Assembly: GCA_002308315.1 (NCBI GenBank)
Contig: DBWE01000215.1
Span: 426-7,795 of the forward strand
Direction: 5' to 3'
Length of the DNA: 7,370 nucleotides
Origin: Clostridiales bacterium UBA1246
Lineage (GTDB): Bacteria; Bacillota; Clostridia; Oscillospirales; Oscillospiraceae
In this document: piece after piece, positions 1 to 6,792 of the stretch
Numbering within the stretch: position 1 is the stretch's first letter
Layout: each line of letters opens with the position of its first letter
Translations under genes and position numbers: made by a program
Notes under the pieces: model-generated
The model's database searches: none
Seen by the model: only the letters and a program-made list of their open reading frames with translations
Told to the model about the DNA's origin: nothing

Positions 1-62
1 TCGCAGCCGGCAAGGCCGGCGCCTATCACCGTGACGGTATCCGCGGCGCGCGCCGGGCTCAC
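1..62 (-). CDS. trmFO: TrmFO, tRNA (uracil-5-)-methyltransferase, folate/FAD-dependent (N-terminal fragment)
   Basis: Only the first 20 codons and part of the 21st are present; the gene continues past the left edge. The visible peptide ends in TVTVIGAGLAGCE, the FAD-binding dinucleotide fold (GxGxxG type) that opens TrmFO/Gid proteins, which normally read VTVIGAGLAGSEAA. The family makes 5-methyluridine at position 54 of tRNA in the cytoplasm, using methylenetetrahydrofolate and FADH2. I chose the GTG at 62-60 because it overlaps the topA stop as GTGA and has an AAGGAG ribosome binding site 8 bases upstream. It gives about eight residues (VSPARAAD) before the conserved core, slightly longer than usual. 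Position directly after topA is the common order in Bacillota and supports the call. With so little sequence, another FAD-dependent GidA-like protein cannot be fully excluded. Confidence 0.85.
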   Translation of the reverse strand, partial: MSPARAADTVTVIGAGLAGC

Positions 63-2206
63 TTGCCCGACTCCTTTTTCTTCTTCGGGGCCGCGTCGCC
101 GTCCGACGTCTTCTTTTTATAGCCCCGGTTTTCCTCGGGGACGAATTTGGAGCAGTTTTCGTTTATGCAGAAAGGACGCTTATACCCTTTGCCGGATTTT
201 TTGAACATCGTATGTCCGCATTCCGGACAGTTGTCCTTCGTGGGCACGTCCCAGGTCATGAAGCCGCATTCCGCGCCCTTTTCGCAGGCATAGTAGGCAT
301 ATCCCTTTTTTGAGGTCCGTTTCAGTATCCTGCTTCCGCATTTGGGACATTTCCCGGGCATTTCGACGACTATGGGCATGGTAAAGGTGCAGTTCGGATA
401 ATCCGGGCAGGCAAGAAAACGTCCGAATCTGCCCGTCTTCACGACAAGGTTTTTCCCGCAGTTGGGGCATATCTCGTCCGACACCTCGGGCGGTATTTTT
501 ATCCTTACGCCTTCGGTGTCCTTTACGGCCTTGTCAAGCGTTTTTTCAAAATCGCCGTAAAAATCTCCCAGGACGTCCTTCCAGTTTCTCTTGCCTTCTT
601 CTATTTCATCGAGATTTTCTTCCATGCGCGCGGTAAACGCCGGATTGGCGATGTCGCTGAAGCGCTCGCACATGAACGCGGTGACGACCTCGCCGAGATT
701 TGTCGGGCGAAGGTTCTTTCCCTCCTTGACGACGTATTCTCTGTCCATGATCGTCGAGACCGTGGGCGCGTAGGTGCTGGGCCTGCCTATGCCCTTTTCC
801 TTCATTGCGCCTATGAGCGTATCTTCTGTATATCTGGCGGGAGGCTGAGTATATTTCTGCTCTCTGACGAGCTTGTCGAGCTCAAGCTCGTCGCCCTTTT
901 CGATCGGCGGCAGCTCGGCCGCGCTATCTTCCTCCGCCGTGCCGCTGTCATATACTTTCGTAAAGCCGGCAAACTTCATCACCGACTGTGAAAACTTGAA
1001 AACATATCCTGCCGAAACGATATCGGCGCTGACGTTGTCATAAATCGCCGAGGCCATCTGGCTGGCCATGAAGCGGCTCCAGATAAGCTTATAAAGCCTG
1101 TACTGATCGCTGTTCAGGTCCGACCTTATCTTTTCGGGCGTGAGATATATATTGCTGGGACGTATCGCCTCGTGCGCGTCCTGCGCGCCCTTTGCGGTTT
1201 TGAAGGTCCTTGTTCTCGGAGGATAGTACTCCCGTCCGTAATTGTCGATAATGAAATTCTTTGCGGCGGCAGACGCTTCTTCGGATATTCTGAGGCTGTC
1301 GGTTCTCATGTAGGTTATAAGTCCGACCGAGCCCTCGCCGCTTATCTCGATGCCCTCATACAGCTGCTGCGCCACCGACATGGTGCGGCGCGGCGTCATA
1401 TTGAGCCTGCGCGACGCCTCCTGCTGCAGCGACGACGTGATGAACGGCGCCGAGGGAGAGCGCTGCTTGTCGGCGCGCTTGAGCTCGGAAATAACGAAGC
1501 GGGAGCCGTTCACCGCCGAAACGACCTTCTCGACGTCCTCCGCGCAGTGAAGCTCGGCTTTTTTGCCGTCTTTCCCGTAAAAATGCGCGGTGATGCTCCC
1601 GCCGCCGGCGCACTTAAGCACCGCGTCGAGCAGCCAGTACTCTTCCGGCGTGAAAGCGCGTATCTCGTTTTCCCTGTCCACCACCATGCGCGTCACGGCG
1701 GACTGGACCCTGCCCGCGGAAAGGCCGCGCTTGATCTTGCTCCAAAGAAGAGGGCTGAGCTTATAACCCACTATCCTGTCGAGTACCCGGCGCGCCTGCT
1801 GGGCGTCCACGAGGTTCTGATCTATCTGACGCGGCTTTGTGATGCTGTCGCAGACGACGTTTTTCGTGATCTCGTTGAAGGTGACGCGAAGCGTCTTTTT
1901 TTCGGGAAGCTCGAGCATTTCCTTCAGATGCCACGAAATTGCCTCTCCTTCCCGGTCCGGGTCGGTCGCGAGATAGACCATGCTGCTTTTCGCGGCGTCT
2001 TTTTTGAGGCTTTCGATTATCTCTTCTTTTCCCTTTATGGGTTTGTACTCCGGAATGAAGCCGCCCTCGATATCTACTCCGAGCTTGCTTTTCGGCAGGT
2101 CTCTGAGATGACCCACCGACGCCGTGACCTTATACCCCGTTCCGAGGTATTTCTCTATCGTTTTTGCCTTGGCAGGCGACTCCACTATAACCAGTGCCTT
2201 TGCCAT
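59..2206 (-). CDS. topA: DNA topoisomerase I (type IA)
   Basis: A complete 715-residue protein that relaxes negatively supercoiled DNA by passing one strand through a transient single-strand break. The N-terminal TOPRIM domain begins KALVIVESPAKAKTIEKYLG (residues 3-22) and carries the acidic metal-binding motif TDPDREGE (81-88). The active-site tyrosine is Y299 in GLITYMRTDS. The SAGRVQSA motif (163-170) and GIGRPSTYAPT (473-483) are also typical. The C-terminus has three four-cysteine zinc ribbons: C580/C583/C600/C606, C620/C623/C641/C647 and C660/C663/C680/C685. A lysine-rich tail follows (about 697-715). Length and domain order are those of ordinary Bacillota TopA and nothing is missing. 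The ATG at 2206 has an AAGGGG ribosome binding site at the right spacing. It starts 11 bases after dprA ends and overlaps trmFO by 4 bases. Confidence 0.98.
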   Translation of the reverse strand: MAKALVIVESPAKAKTIEKYLGTGYKVTASVGHLRDLPKSKLGVDIEGGFIPEYKPIKGKEEIIESLKKDAAKSSMVYLATDPDREGEAISWHLKEMLELPEKKTLRVTFNEITKNVVCDSITKPRQIDQNLVDAQQARRVLDRIVGYKLSPLLWSKIKRGLSAGRVQSAVTRMVVDRENEIRAFTPEEYWLLDAVLKCAGGGSITAHFYGKDGKKAELHCAEDVEKVVSAVNGSRFVISELKRADKQRSPSAPFITSSLQQEASRRLNMTPRRTMSVAQQLYEGIEISGEGSVGLITYMRTDSLRISEEASAAAKNFIIDNYGREYYPPRTRTFKTAKGAQDAHEAIRPSNIYLTPEKIRSDLNSDQYRLYKLIWSRFMASQMASAIYDNVSADIVSAGYVFKFSQSVMKFAGFTKVYDSGTAEEDSAAELPPIEKGDELELDKLVREQKYTQPPARYTEDTLIGAMKEKGIGRPSTYAPTVSTIMDREYVVKEGKNLRPTNLGEVVTAFMCERFSDIANPAFTARMEENLDEIEEGKRNWKDVLGDFYGDFEKTLDKAVKDTEGVRIKIPPEVSDEICPNCGKNLVVKTGRFGRFLACPDYPNCTFTMPIVVEMPGKCPKCGSRILKRTSKKGYAYYACEKGAECGFMTWDVPTKDNCPECGHTMFKKSGKGYKRPFCINENCSKFVPEENRGYKKKTSDGDAAPKKKKESGK
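71..76 (-). promoter_or_regulatory. Ribosome binding site of trmFO inside the topA 3' end
   Basis: The minus strand reads AAGGAG, then 8 bases, then GTG at 62-60. It lies within the last codons of topA. It supports the GTG start and suggests that trmFO translation is coupled to termination on topA through the GTGA overlap. Confidence 0.75.
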
Positions 2207-2213
2207 ACGTTTT

Positions 2214-2219
2214 CCCCTT
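2214..2219 (-). promoter_or_regulatory. Ribosome binding site of topA overlapping the dprA stop codon
   Basis: On the minus strand the dprA stop TAA runs directly into GGGG, making AAGGGG with 7 bases before the topA ATG. Ribosomes finishing dprA would therefore cover the topA start signal, which fits co-transcription and coupled translation. Confidence 0.65.
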
Positions 2220-3381
2220 ACTGTATTTTTATCTCGTATCTGCCGTCCGGAAGCGCTGAGATGCGTCCCGCGACAGTCATTATCGTAAGCTTGCTCAGTA
2301 CTTCCTGAGCGTTCCCGCCGGCAGCGTCGATAAGCTGGTCGGCGTAATTTTTCCCTTCGGCGATCGAGGAAAGGATGATATTCTCCAGCACGTCGTTCCC
2401 CGCCGGCGCTTTGTTTAGGTCAATATATTCCAGGCTTTTTTCCTTGTCAACATCTTTTTCCGCTTCAAAAGCCGCTCCGCGCGCCGCGAAGCGGGCGTCA
2501 AAGCCTGGATTTAACGCATAGCTTTCCCTGTATTCGTCTATGATATCCTCCGCGCCGAATATAAGCCTTGCGCCGTCCCGGATGAGCATATTGGAGCCCC
2601 TGAAGCCGGGATCGTCCGCTCTTCCCGGCACGGCGAAAACGTCTCTTCCCTGTTCCGCGGCGCAAGCCGCAGTAATGAGCGCTCCGCTTTTTTCGGGAGC
2701 CTGTATCACGGCAACGCCGAGGGAAAGACCGCTGATGATCCTGTTTCTTCTTGCAAACGACGCTCTTACGGTCTTGTATCCCGGAGGATGTTCGCTTACC
2801 AGCGCTCCGCTGCTCTCAATGCGCCTGAAAATGCCTGCGTTGTGCGCGGGATATATCACGTCTATCGCCGTACCGAGAACGGCGATCACGACTCCGCCGC
2901 TGTCCAGCGCCGAGGACGCCGCCGCCGTGTCTATCCCTTCTGCCGCGCCCGTAACGATCACGGCCCCCGCAAGCGCGAGACCGGAGCCGATCTCCGCCGC
3001 CATGTTCAGGCCGTATCTTCCCGCGCGGCGGGTACCCACCGCGCCTATGCAAAGGGACGACTCGATATCCGGAAGCCTGCCCTTCACGTAAAGGACAAGC
3101 GGGGGATCGTAAATGTTCCTGAGCCTTTCGGGATATTCCGCATCGTCGAAGCATATCGGTCTTACGCCTTTTTCCGCGCAGCGCGAGGAAATCCTGCCGG
3201 CCTCGGAAAGATCGAGGCTGCCGTGAAGAAGCGAGAGCGCGCTCCCGTCCTCCGACTTATGTTCCTCGGCGGCTTTGCGTATCCCCTCTGCGCTGCCGTA
3301 ACGCTCCAGAAGCTTCAGAGCCGCGGAAGCGCTCAGCCCCTTTACCGAAGAAAGCCAGATCCAATATCCCGCATCAGCCAT
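2218..3381 (-). CDS. dprA: DNA-processing protein DprA (Smf)
   Basis: A complete protein of 387 residues. DprA binds incoming single-stranded DNA and loads RecA during natural transformation; it is also widespread in bacteria not known to be competent. An N-terminal helix-hairpin-helix/SAM-like region (about 1-70, YWIWLSSVKGL) precedes the Rossmann-fold DprA domain (about 80-285). That domain shows IGAVGTRRAGRYG (112-124), TGAAEGID (144-151), VIAVLGTAIDVIYPAHN (165-181), RRNRIISGLS (211-220), SGALITAA (232-239) and GRDVFAVPG (245-253). A small winged-helix domain ends the protein (about 330-387). The His usually seen in GIDxxAH is Ala here (A155). I prefer the ATG at 3381 over an upstream TTG at 3402: it puts the conserved YWxWLS motif near the N-terminus, as in relatives, and overlaps the methyltransferase stop by only 8 bases. 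Confidence 0.95.
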   Translation of the reverse strand: MADAGYWIWLSSVKGLSASAALKLLERYGSAEGIRKAAEEHKSEDGSALSLLHGSLDLSEAGRISSRCAEKGVRPICFDDAEYPERLRNIYDPPLVLYVKGRLPDIESSLCIGAVGTRRAGRYGLNMAAEIGSGLALAGAVIVTGAAEGIDTAAASSALDSGGVVIAVLGTAIDVIYPAHNAGIFRRIESSGALVSEHPPGYKTVRASFARRNRIISGLSLGVAVIQAPEKSGALITAACAAEQGRDVFAVPGRADDPGFRGSNMLIRDGARLIFGAEDIIDEYRESYALNPGFDARFAARGAAFEAEKDVDKEKSLEYIDLNKAPAGNDVLENIILSSIAEGKNYADQLIDAAGGNAQEVLSKLTIMTVAGRISALPDGRYEIKIQ

Positions 3382-4147
3382 TTTCCGGGCCCCGCGATCC
3401 AATACGGCCGCTTTTCCGTTGCTTCAGCTCGCCGGAGTAGGCCTCCCACATAAGCACCGCAGCCGCCGCGGCCGCGTTCAGCGATTCGCTCCCGCTCTCC
3501 ATCGGTATCTTTATTACCGCGTCGGCCTCGGCAAGTATCTTATCGGAAAGCCCGTGGCCCTCGTTTCCTATCGCAAGGATAAACTCTTCCGGGAATTCAA
3601 AGTCAAGAGCCGTCACGGCCGCATCGCTCAGCGCCGCGGCATACAGCGGCAGAGCGGGTCTTTCTTCGGGAGAGTAAAACAGATCCAGCGAAAATACCGC
3701 GCCCATGGATGCTCTTACGCTCTTCGGATTATACGGATCGGCGCATTCGCCCGCGAGTATGACTCCGTCCATTCCGAAGGCGCGAGCAGTACGCATCACG
3801 GTCCCGACGTTGCCGGGATCCTGCATGTTTTCCAGCAGCACGAGCCTGCCCCGCGGAGGGCCGAGCTCGCGCCGGGCGGCGCAGCTGAAAATCAGCTCCG
3901 GCGCGCTTTTCATCGGAGAAACGTATTCCAGCAGCTCCCGCGTGACGGCGGCCGCGCCGTCCGGGAACGGTTCAAACCCGCTCTCCGCGATCACGCTTCG
4001 GATCTCCGCTCCGGAGGCCAGTGCTTCGTTATACAGCTTAAGACCCTGGCACAGGAATTCTCCGCTTTTACGGCGATAGTCCCCGTCCGTTCCGAGCTTC
4101 CTCAGATGCGCTATCAGCTTATTCTGTCTGCTTTTTATTATCTCCAT
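3374..4147 (-). CDS. SpoU/TrmH-family RNA 2'-O-methyltransferase
   Basis: A 257-residue SPOUT-superfamily enzyme expected to use S-adenosylmethionine to methylate a ribose 2'-OH in rRNA or tRNA. An N-terminal substrate-binding domain (about 1-95) starts with the typical MEIIKSRQNKLI and GEFLCQG. The trefoil-knot catalytic domain follows. Motif 1 is NMQDPGNVGTVMRTARAFG (107-125), motif 2 is AIGNEGHGLS (192-201) and motif 3 is IPMESGSESLNAAAAAAV (214-231). All the conserved residues I can check (N113, R119, E196, S222, L223, N224) are present. The architecture matches the RlmB/YsgA-like group; the RNA target cannot be read from the sequence, so I give no symbol. The ATG at 4147 lies 5 bases after the upstream gene's stop, and the end overlaps dprA by 8 bases. 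A short basic tail (242-257) ends the protein. Confidence 0.94.
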   Translation of the reverse strand: MEIIKSRQNKLIAHLRKLGTDGDYRRKSGEFLCQGLKLYNEALASGAEIRSVIAESGFEPFPDGAAAVTRELLEYVSPMKSAPELIFSCAARRELGPPRGRLVLLENMQDPGNVGTVMRTARAFGMDGVILAGECADPYNPKSVRASMGAVFSLDLFYSPEERPALPLYAAALSDAAVTALDFEFPEEFILAIGNEGHGLSDKILAEADAVIKIPMESGSESLNAAAAAAVLMWEAYSGELKQRKSGRIGSRGPENG

Positions 4148-4152
4148 TGCTT

Positions 4153-4758
4153 TTACCGTTCCCCGCTCAGCAGAGCCTTGATAGCTCTTACGATAGCAGC
4201 CGTGGCTTCGGCGCTGCCTTTCCCCTCGTCCGTCCAGTCCGAAAGCAGCGCGTAATACTCTCTCTTGCGTGAAAAGAACATTGCCGGACTGTCTCCTACA
4301 TATACTCTGTTGGGGTACTTTTCATCCGCGGCGATCCCGAATTCGGTAAGATCGCGGAAGCTTTCCTCTTCCTGACAGTATTTCTCCGCCTGCTCGCCCT
4401 CTATGAAAAAGAGCGTGTACTCCGGAAGCGACTGAAACAGCAGCATGCGCGTATATTCAGTCTCCGCTCCCTCGGCGTCGGAAAGATCGACGAGCCGGAT
4501 ATTGACTTTTATCGTGCCGTCGTCGTTCAGATCGCCCGCCGCTTCCGCGATGAGCCTTTCAAGCGCGGCGGTCTCCGCCGCGGAGACCGGACCCTGCGAG
4601 GCGATCACGGCGTTGAGGTCATAGCGTTCCCTGCGCAGCGCGCCGACCGTCAGCCAGATAACGAGCGCTGCCGCCGCGGCGGCAAGCAGGACGATACGGC
4701 CGTAGTGATAAACAAATACGTTTTTCAGCCAATGACCGATTTTTTCTCTCCCGTTCAT
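4153..4758 (-). CDS. Membrane-anchored protein of unknown function
   Basis: A 201-residue protein that I do not recognise by name. A basic N-terminus (MNGREKIGHWLKN, then VYHYGR) leads into one hydrophobic segment at about 22-40 (IVLLAAAAAALVIWLTVGA). There is no lipobox or clear cleavage site, so an uncleaved signal anchor with the rest outside the membrane is likely. The outer part (about 45-201) is acidic and contains YDLNAVIAS, then DLNDDGTIKVNIRLV (76-90), whose DxNxDG spacing resembles a calcium-binding loop. Single-helix anchored proteins with a DxNGDG-type segment occur among uncharacterised Clostridia proteins, from memory. The ATG at 4758 has GGAGA 7 bases upstream. It is the first gene behind the minus-strand promoter, and the methyltransferase follows 5 bases after its stop, so it is probably co-transcribed with the topA cluster. 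Its function is unknown. Confidence 0.78.
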   Translation of the reverse strand: MNGREKIGHWLKNVFVYHYGRIVLLAAAAAALVIWLTVGALRRERYDLNAVIASQGPVSAAETAALERLIAEAAGDLNDDGTIKVNIRLVDLSDAEGAETEYTRMLLFQSLPEYTLFFIEGEQAEKYCQEEESFRDLTEFGIAADEKYPNRVYVGDSPAMFFSRKREYYALLSDWTDEGKGSAEATAAIVRAIKALLSGER

Positions 4759-4820
4759 TATTCCGTCTCCGAGCCAAGCGGCGAAACCCTTGTTTTGACG
4801 CTTTTACCGTCTGATTTTTG

Positions 4821-4849
4821 ATTTTAACATTATAAATATTCGTTGGCAA
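4821..4849 (-). promoter_or_regulatory. Predicted sigma-A promoter for the leftward operon
   Basis: The minus strand shows TTGCCA (4849-4844; 5 of 6 to TTGACA), a 17-base spacer, and TAAAAT (4826-4821; 5 of 6 to TATAAT). The -10 is preceded by TG one base away, giving an extended -10 TGTTAAAAT. Transcription would begin near 4814 and leave a leader of about 55 bases before the ATG at 4758. The alternative hexamer TATAAT a few bases upstream sits only 9 bases from the -35 and fits less well. Confidence 0.65.
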
Positions 4850-4859
4850 CTCATTTTTG

Positions 4860-4873
4860 TCCCGGGAGTCCCG
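4860..4873. other. Palindrome and direct repeat between divergent promoters (possible operator)
   Basis: CGGGA-G-TCCCG at 4863-4873 is a perfect 5+1+5 inverted repeat. It overlaps the self-complementary octamer TCCCGGGA (4860-4867), and GTCCCG occurs twice, at 4859-4864 and 4868-4873. It lies about 10 bases upstream of the minus-strand -35 and 29 bases upstream of the plus-strand -35. It stands out as GC-rich in an otherwise AT-rich spacer. It could bind a dimeric regulator. It is short, lacks a T-run, and may be chance. Confidence 0.3.
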
Positions 4874-4902
4874 TTCGTTTTATTCAATTATGGTTTAACC
4901 CG

Positions 4903-4932
4903 TTGACGGAAACGTATCTTTGATGCTAAAAT
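4903..4932 (+). promoter_or_regulatory. Predicted sigma-A promoter for the glycosidase gene
   Basis: TTGACG (4903-4908; 5 of 6) is followed by an 18-base spacer and TAAAAT (4927-4932; 5 of 6), with TG at 4924-4925 giving the extended -10 TGCTAAAAT. Transcription would begin near 4939, leaving a leader of about 26 bases with the ribosome binding site in its middle. The position shows that in-frame start codons at 4920 and 4923 lie at or upstream of the -10 and would not be transcribed. Confidence 0.7.
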
Positions 4933-4951
4933 CAAAAAAAATAAACATGAG

Positions 4952-4957
4952 AAGGAG
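4952..4957 (+). promoter_or_regulatory. Ribosome binding site that sets the glycosidase start
   Basis: AAGGAG lies 7 bases before the ATG at 4965. It rules against the upstream in-frame TTG (4920), ATG (4923) and ATG (4947), which would place the promoter -10 and this site inside the coding region. Confidence 0.85.
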
Positions 4958-4964
4958 CAAAAAA

Positions 4965-6758
4965 ATGTTCGGGACAAACGAAAAATTCGATCTGACACAC
5001 GCTGTATATGCGCGCTCCGGGTCGGCATATTACATAATCGAAAATTACTACACGCATTTGCTCCAGCTTTCCACCTACAAGCCCGGCGCATGGCTAAGCT
5101 CCACACCCTATCTTTTCGATATAAAGCTGCTGCGCGACGGCGTCGAAATGAAATACGAATACTTCGGAGACCCCGGTTCCCTGCGGCTTGACTGCGACGG
5201 CGGCTGGGCTGAGTTCATTTTCACGGAATACGATTACATGCGCGTGCACGGCAGCGGCGTCACGCTGCGCATCGAGCTCGATCCCGCCGTTCCCGCTCTC
5301 GGCACCTCCGCCTGCCACGGCGTATGCCGTTTTGCCGACAACAGCGTTCAGGCAGTATTCGGCACGTACGGCAAGCTGCTTTACCGACCCCTGCTCGGTT
5401 CCGTCGAGACGGACTGCCCCCGAAGCGCCGAAAAGAACGCTTATGAAAAAGTGATCATAGACCTCGTTCCGGACGCCGACGGCTGCTTTGACGCCGCCGT
5501 CCATGAAACGATGACGGAGTTCGACAACATCGATATCCCCTATATTTCCGTTGATCAGCTGAAAAAAGAGGGATGGAACAGCTACAATTCCTTCAAAAGC
5601 AATTACCGCGCCCCGGCAAAGGGCTACGAAAAGCTCTGGGATTACGCCATACATACCGTGTGGGCGCGCAGGGTCAAGACCTCGGGCTATTTCAAGTCGC
5701 CGATGATAATGATGCATTACGAATACCTCGGCGAAGCCTTTTCATGGCAGCAGAGCTATAACGGCATGTCCATGATGGGCGATCCCAGGGAAGGCTGGCG
5801 CGAGATATGCACCATGTTCGAGTATCAGAACGAGCAGACCGGACAGCTTCCCGGAAACGTCGGCTTCATGGGCCCCAACGCCGGGATACAGCCCCCCATC
5901 CAGGGATTTGCGCTCGACTTTCTTATCCGCAAGGCAGGCGACAGCTTCCTTACGCCGTCGGAATGCGAGCGCATGTATCCCAAGTTCGCCAAGTGGGCCG
6001 ATTTCTGGACCACGTACCGCAGCGCGGGCCGCGGAGACGACGTGACCGCAATAAACAATCCCAACGACTCCGGCTGGGACGACGCCACAATATTCCGCGA
6101 CGGCTTCCCCGCAGTCAACCCCGATCTCATCGCGTTTATGATTCTGCTTCTTGAGGCCGTCGGACGCCTGGCGCGCGGCTGCGGCAAGCTCGAGCTGGCC
6201 GACTCCTGGCAGGCCCGCAGCGAAAAGCTGCTCAGGACCCTCATCGACGAATTCTGGGACGGCGACAAATTCGTCACTTATGCCCGCGGCAAGAAGGTAG
6301 AAAGCATGAGCCTCGCCTGCTTCCAGCCGATCATGCTCGGCTCCCGTCTGCCGACGCATATCATCGACCGCATGACCGAGCAGCTGCTCGAGGAAGGCAA
6401 CTTCCTTTGCGAGATGGGTCTTTGCTCCGAAAGCCTTAAAAGTCCCCTGTGCTCCTTCGGTACGAGCACCTTCGTAAGCGGCCGCGTCGTCGCTCCGGCG
6501 CAGATATTCATCACCGCGGGACTGCATCTCGCAGGCCGCAAAAAGGAGGCCGCAATGATCGCCCGCCGCTTCTGCGACACCGTGAAAGAGCGCGGATGCA
6601 TACTCGGCTTTGCCCCCCACGACTATTATCCCCTCACCGGCGAAAAGGCAGACATCACTCCCGGGCCCGTCGCGAGCGACGGCTGGCCGTGGTCGTCCTG
6701 GAGCGCCTGCAACACTCTTACGATGATCACATGCATCATCCCCGAAGGCGAAGAATGA
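4965..6758 (+). CDS. Glycoside hydrolase, (alpha/alpha)6-barrel, GH63/GH37-like (trehalase/glucosidase type)
   Basis: A complete 597-residue protein without signal peptide or membrane segment, so probably cytoplasmic and acting on imported oligosaccharides. Residues about 1-200 look like a beta-sandwich of short alternating strands. From about 220 a helical domain begins (YEKLWDYAIHTVWAR, 221-235), as in six-hairpin glycosidases. Family-like signatures are PREGWREICTMFEYQNEQTGQLPG (274-297, in part), QPPIQGFALDFL (309-320), NPNDSGWDDATIF (365-377), where D372 matches the general acid of the SGWDxS motif in GH63/GH37, and FWDGDKFVTYARG (430-442). The C-terminus has GFAPHDYYPLTGE (548-560) and WPWSSWSACNTL (574-585), resembling the GFxExYxPxTGE and FSWTAA blocks, but the glutamate expected as catalytic base is not in its usual place. 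Substrate cannot be inferred. It has its own promoter, and a serine acetyltransferase gene follows 34 bases on. An amylo-alpha-1,6-glucosidase-like label is an alternative. Confidence 0.82.
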   Translation: MFGTNEKFDLTHAVYARSGSAYYIIENYYTHLLQLSTYKPGAWLSSTPYLFDIKLLRDGVEMKYEYFGDPGSLRLDCDGGWAEFIFTEYDYMRVHGSGVTLRIELDPAVPALGTSACHGVCRFADNSVQAVFGTYGKLLYRPLLGSVETDCPRSAEKNAYEKVIIDLVPDADGCFDAAVHETMTEFDNIDIPYISVDQLKKEGWNSYNSFKSNYRAPAKGYEKLWDYAIHTVWARRVKTSGYFKSPMIMMHYEYLGEAFSWQQSYNGMSMMGDPREGWREICTMFEYQNEQTGQLPGNVGFMGPNAGIQPPIQGFALDFLIRKAGDSFLTPSECERMYPKFAKWADFWTTYRSAGRGDDVTAINNPNDSGWDDATIFRDGFPAVNPDLIAFMILLLEAVGRLARGCGKLELADSWQARSEKLLRTLIDEFWDGDKFVTYARGKKVESMSLACFQPIMLGSRLPTHIIDRMTEQLLEEGNFLCEMGLCSESLKSPLCSFGTSTFVSGRVVAPAQIFITAGLHLAGRKKEAAMIARRFCDTVKERGCILGFAPHDYYPLTGEKADITPGPVASDGWPWSSWSACNTLTMITCIIPEGEE

Positions 6759-6792
6759 AGCGAGACCCGCTTCTCCACTAAAAAAACGGTAT

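Noticed and set aside
1172..2308. Long open frame (378 codons) on the plus strand antisense to topA
   Set aside because: Arginine- and alanine-rich translation with no recognisable domain, no ribosome binding site, and entirely opposite a certain topA and the dprA end. It is a by-product of GC-rich codon use.
3379..3402. Upstream TTG at 3402 as the dprA start
   Set aside because: It would add seven residues (MDRGARK) not expected in the family and lengthen the overlap with the methyltransferase to 29 bases, without a better ribosome binding site than the ATG at 3381.
4619..4849. Minus-strand 76-codon frame overlapping the start of the membrane protein
   Set aside because: Its start lies within the predicted promoter, upstream of the expected transcript start, and it ends in Arg-rich shadow sequence. 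The overlapping 201-residue frame has a proper ribosome binding site and a clear membrane helix.
4907..4920. Catabolite-repression (cre, CcpA) site within the glycosidase promoter spacer
   Set aside because: The 14 bases centred on CG at 4913-4914 match only about half of the cre consensus, and the symmetry of GAAACGTATC is imperfect.
4920..4964. Upstream TTG/ATG starts adding 15 residues to the glycosidase
   Set aside because: The extra codons cover the predicted -10 and the AAGGAG site and encode a Lys-rich stretch unlike a protein N-terminus. The ATG at 4965 is ideally placed.
6757..6773. Hairpin GAAGCG-AGACC-CGCTTC as a transcription terminator after the glycosidase
   Set aside because: The stem is only 6 bp and is followed by CTCCACTAAAAAAA, with no T-run on the plus strand, so a rho-independent terminator is not supported in either direction.
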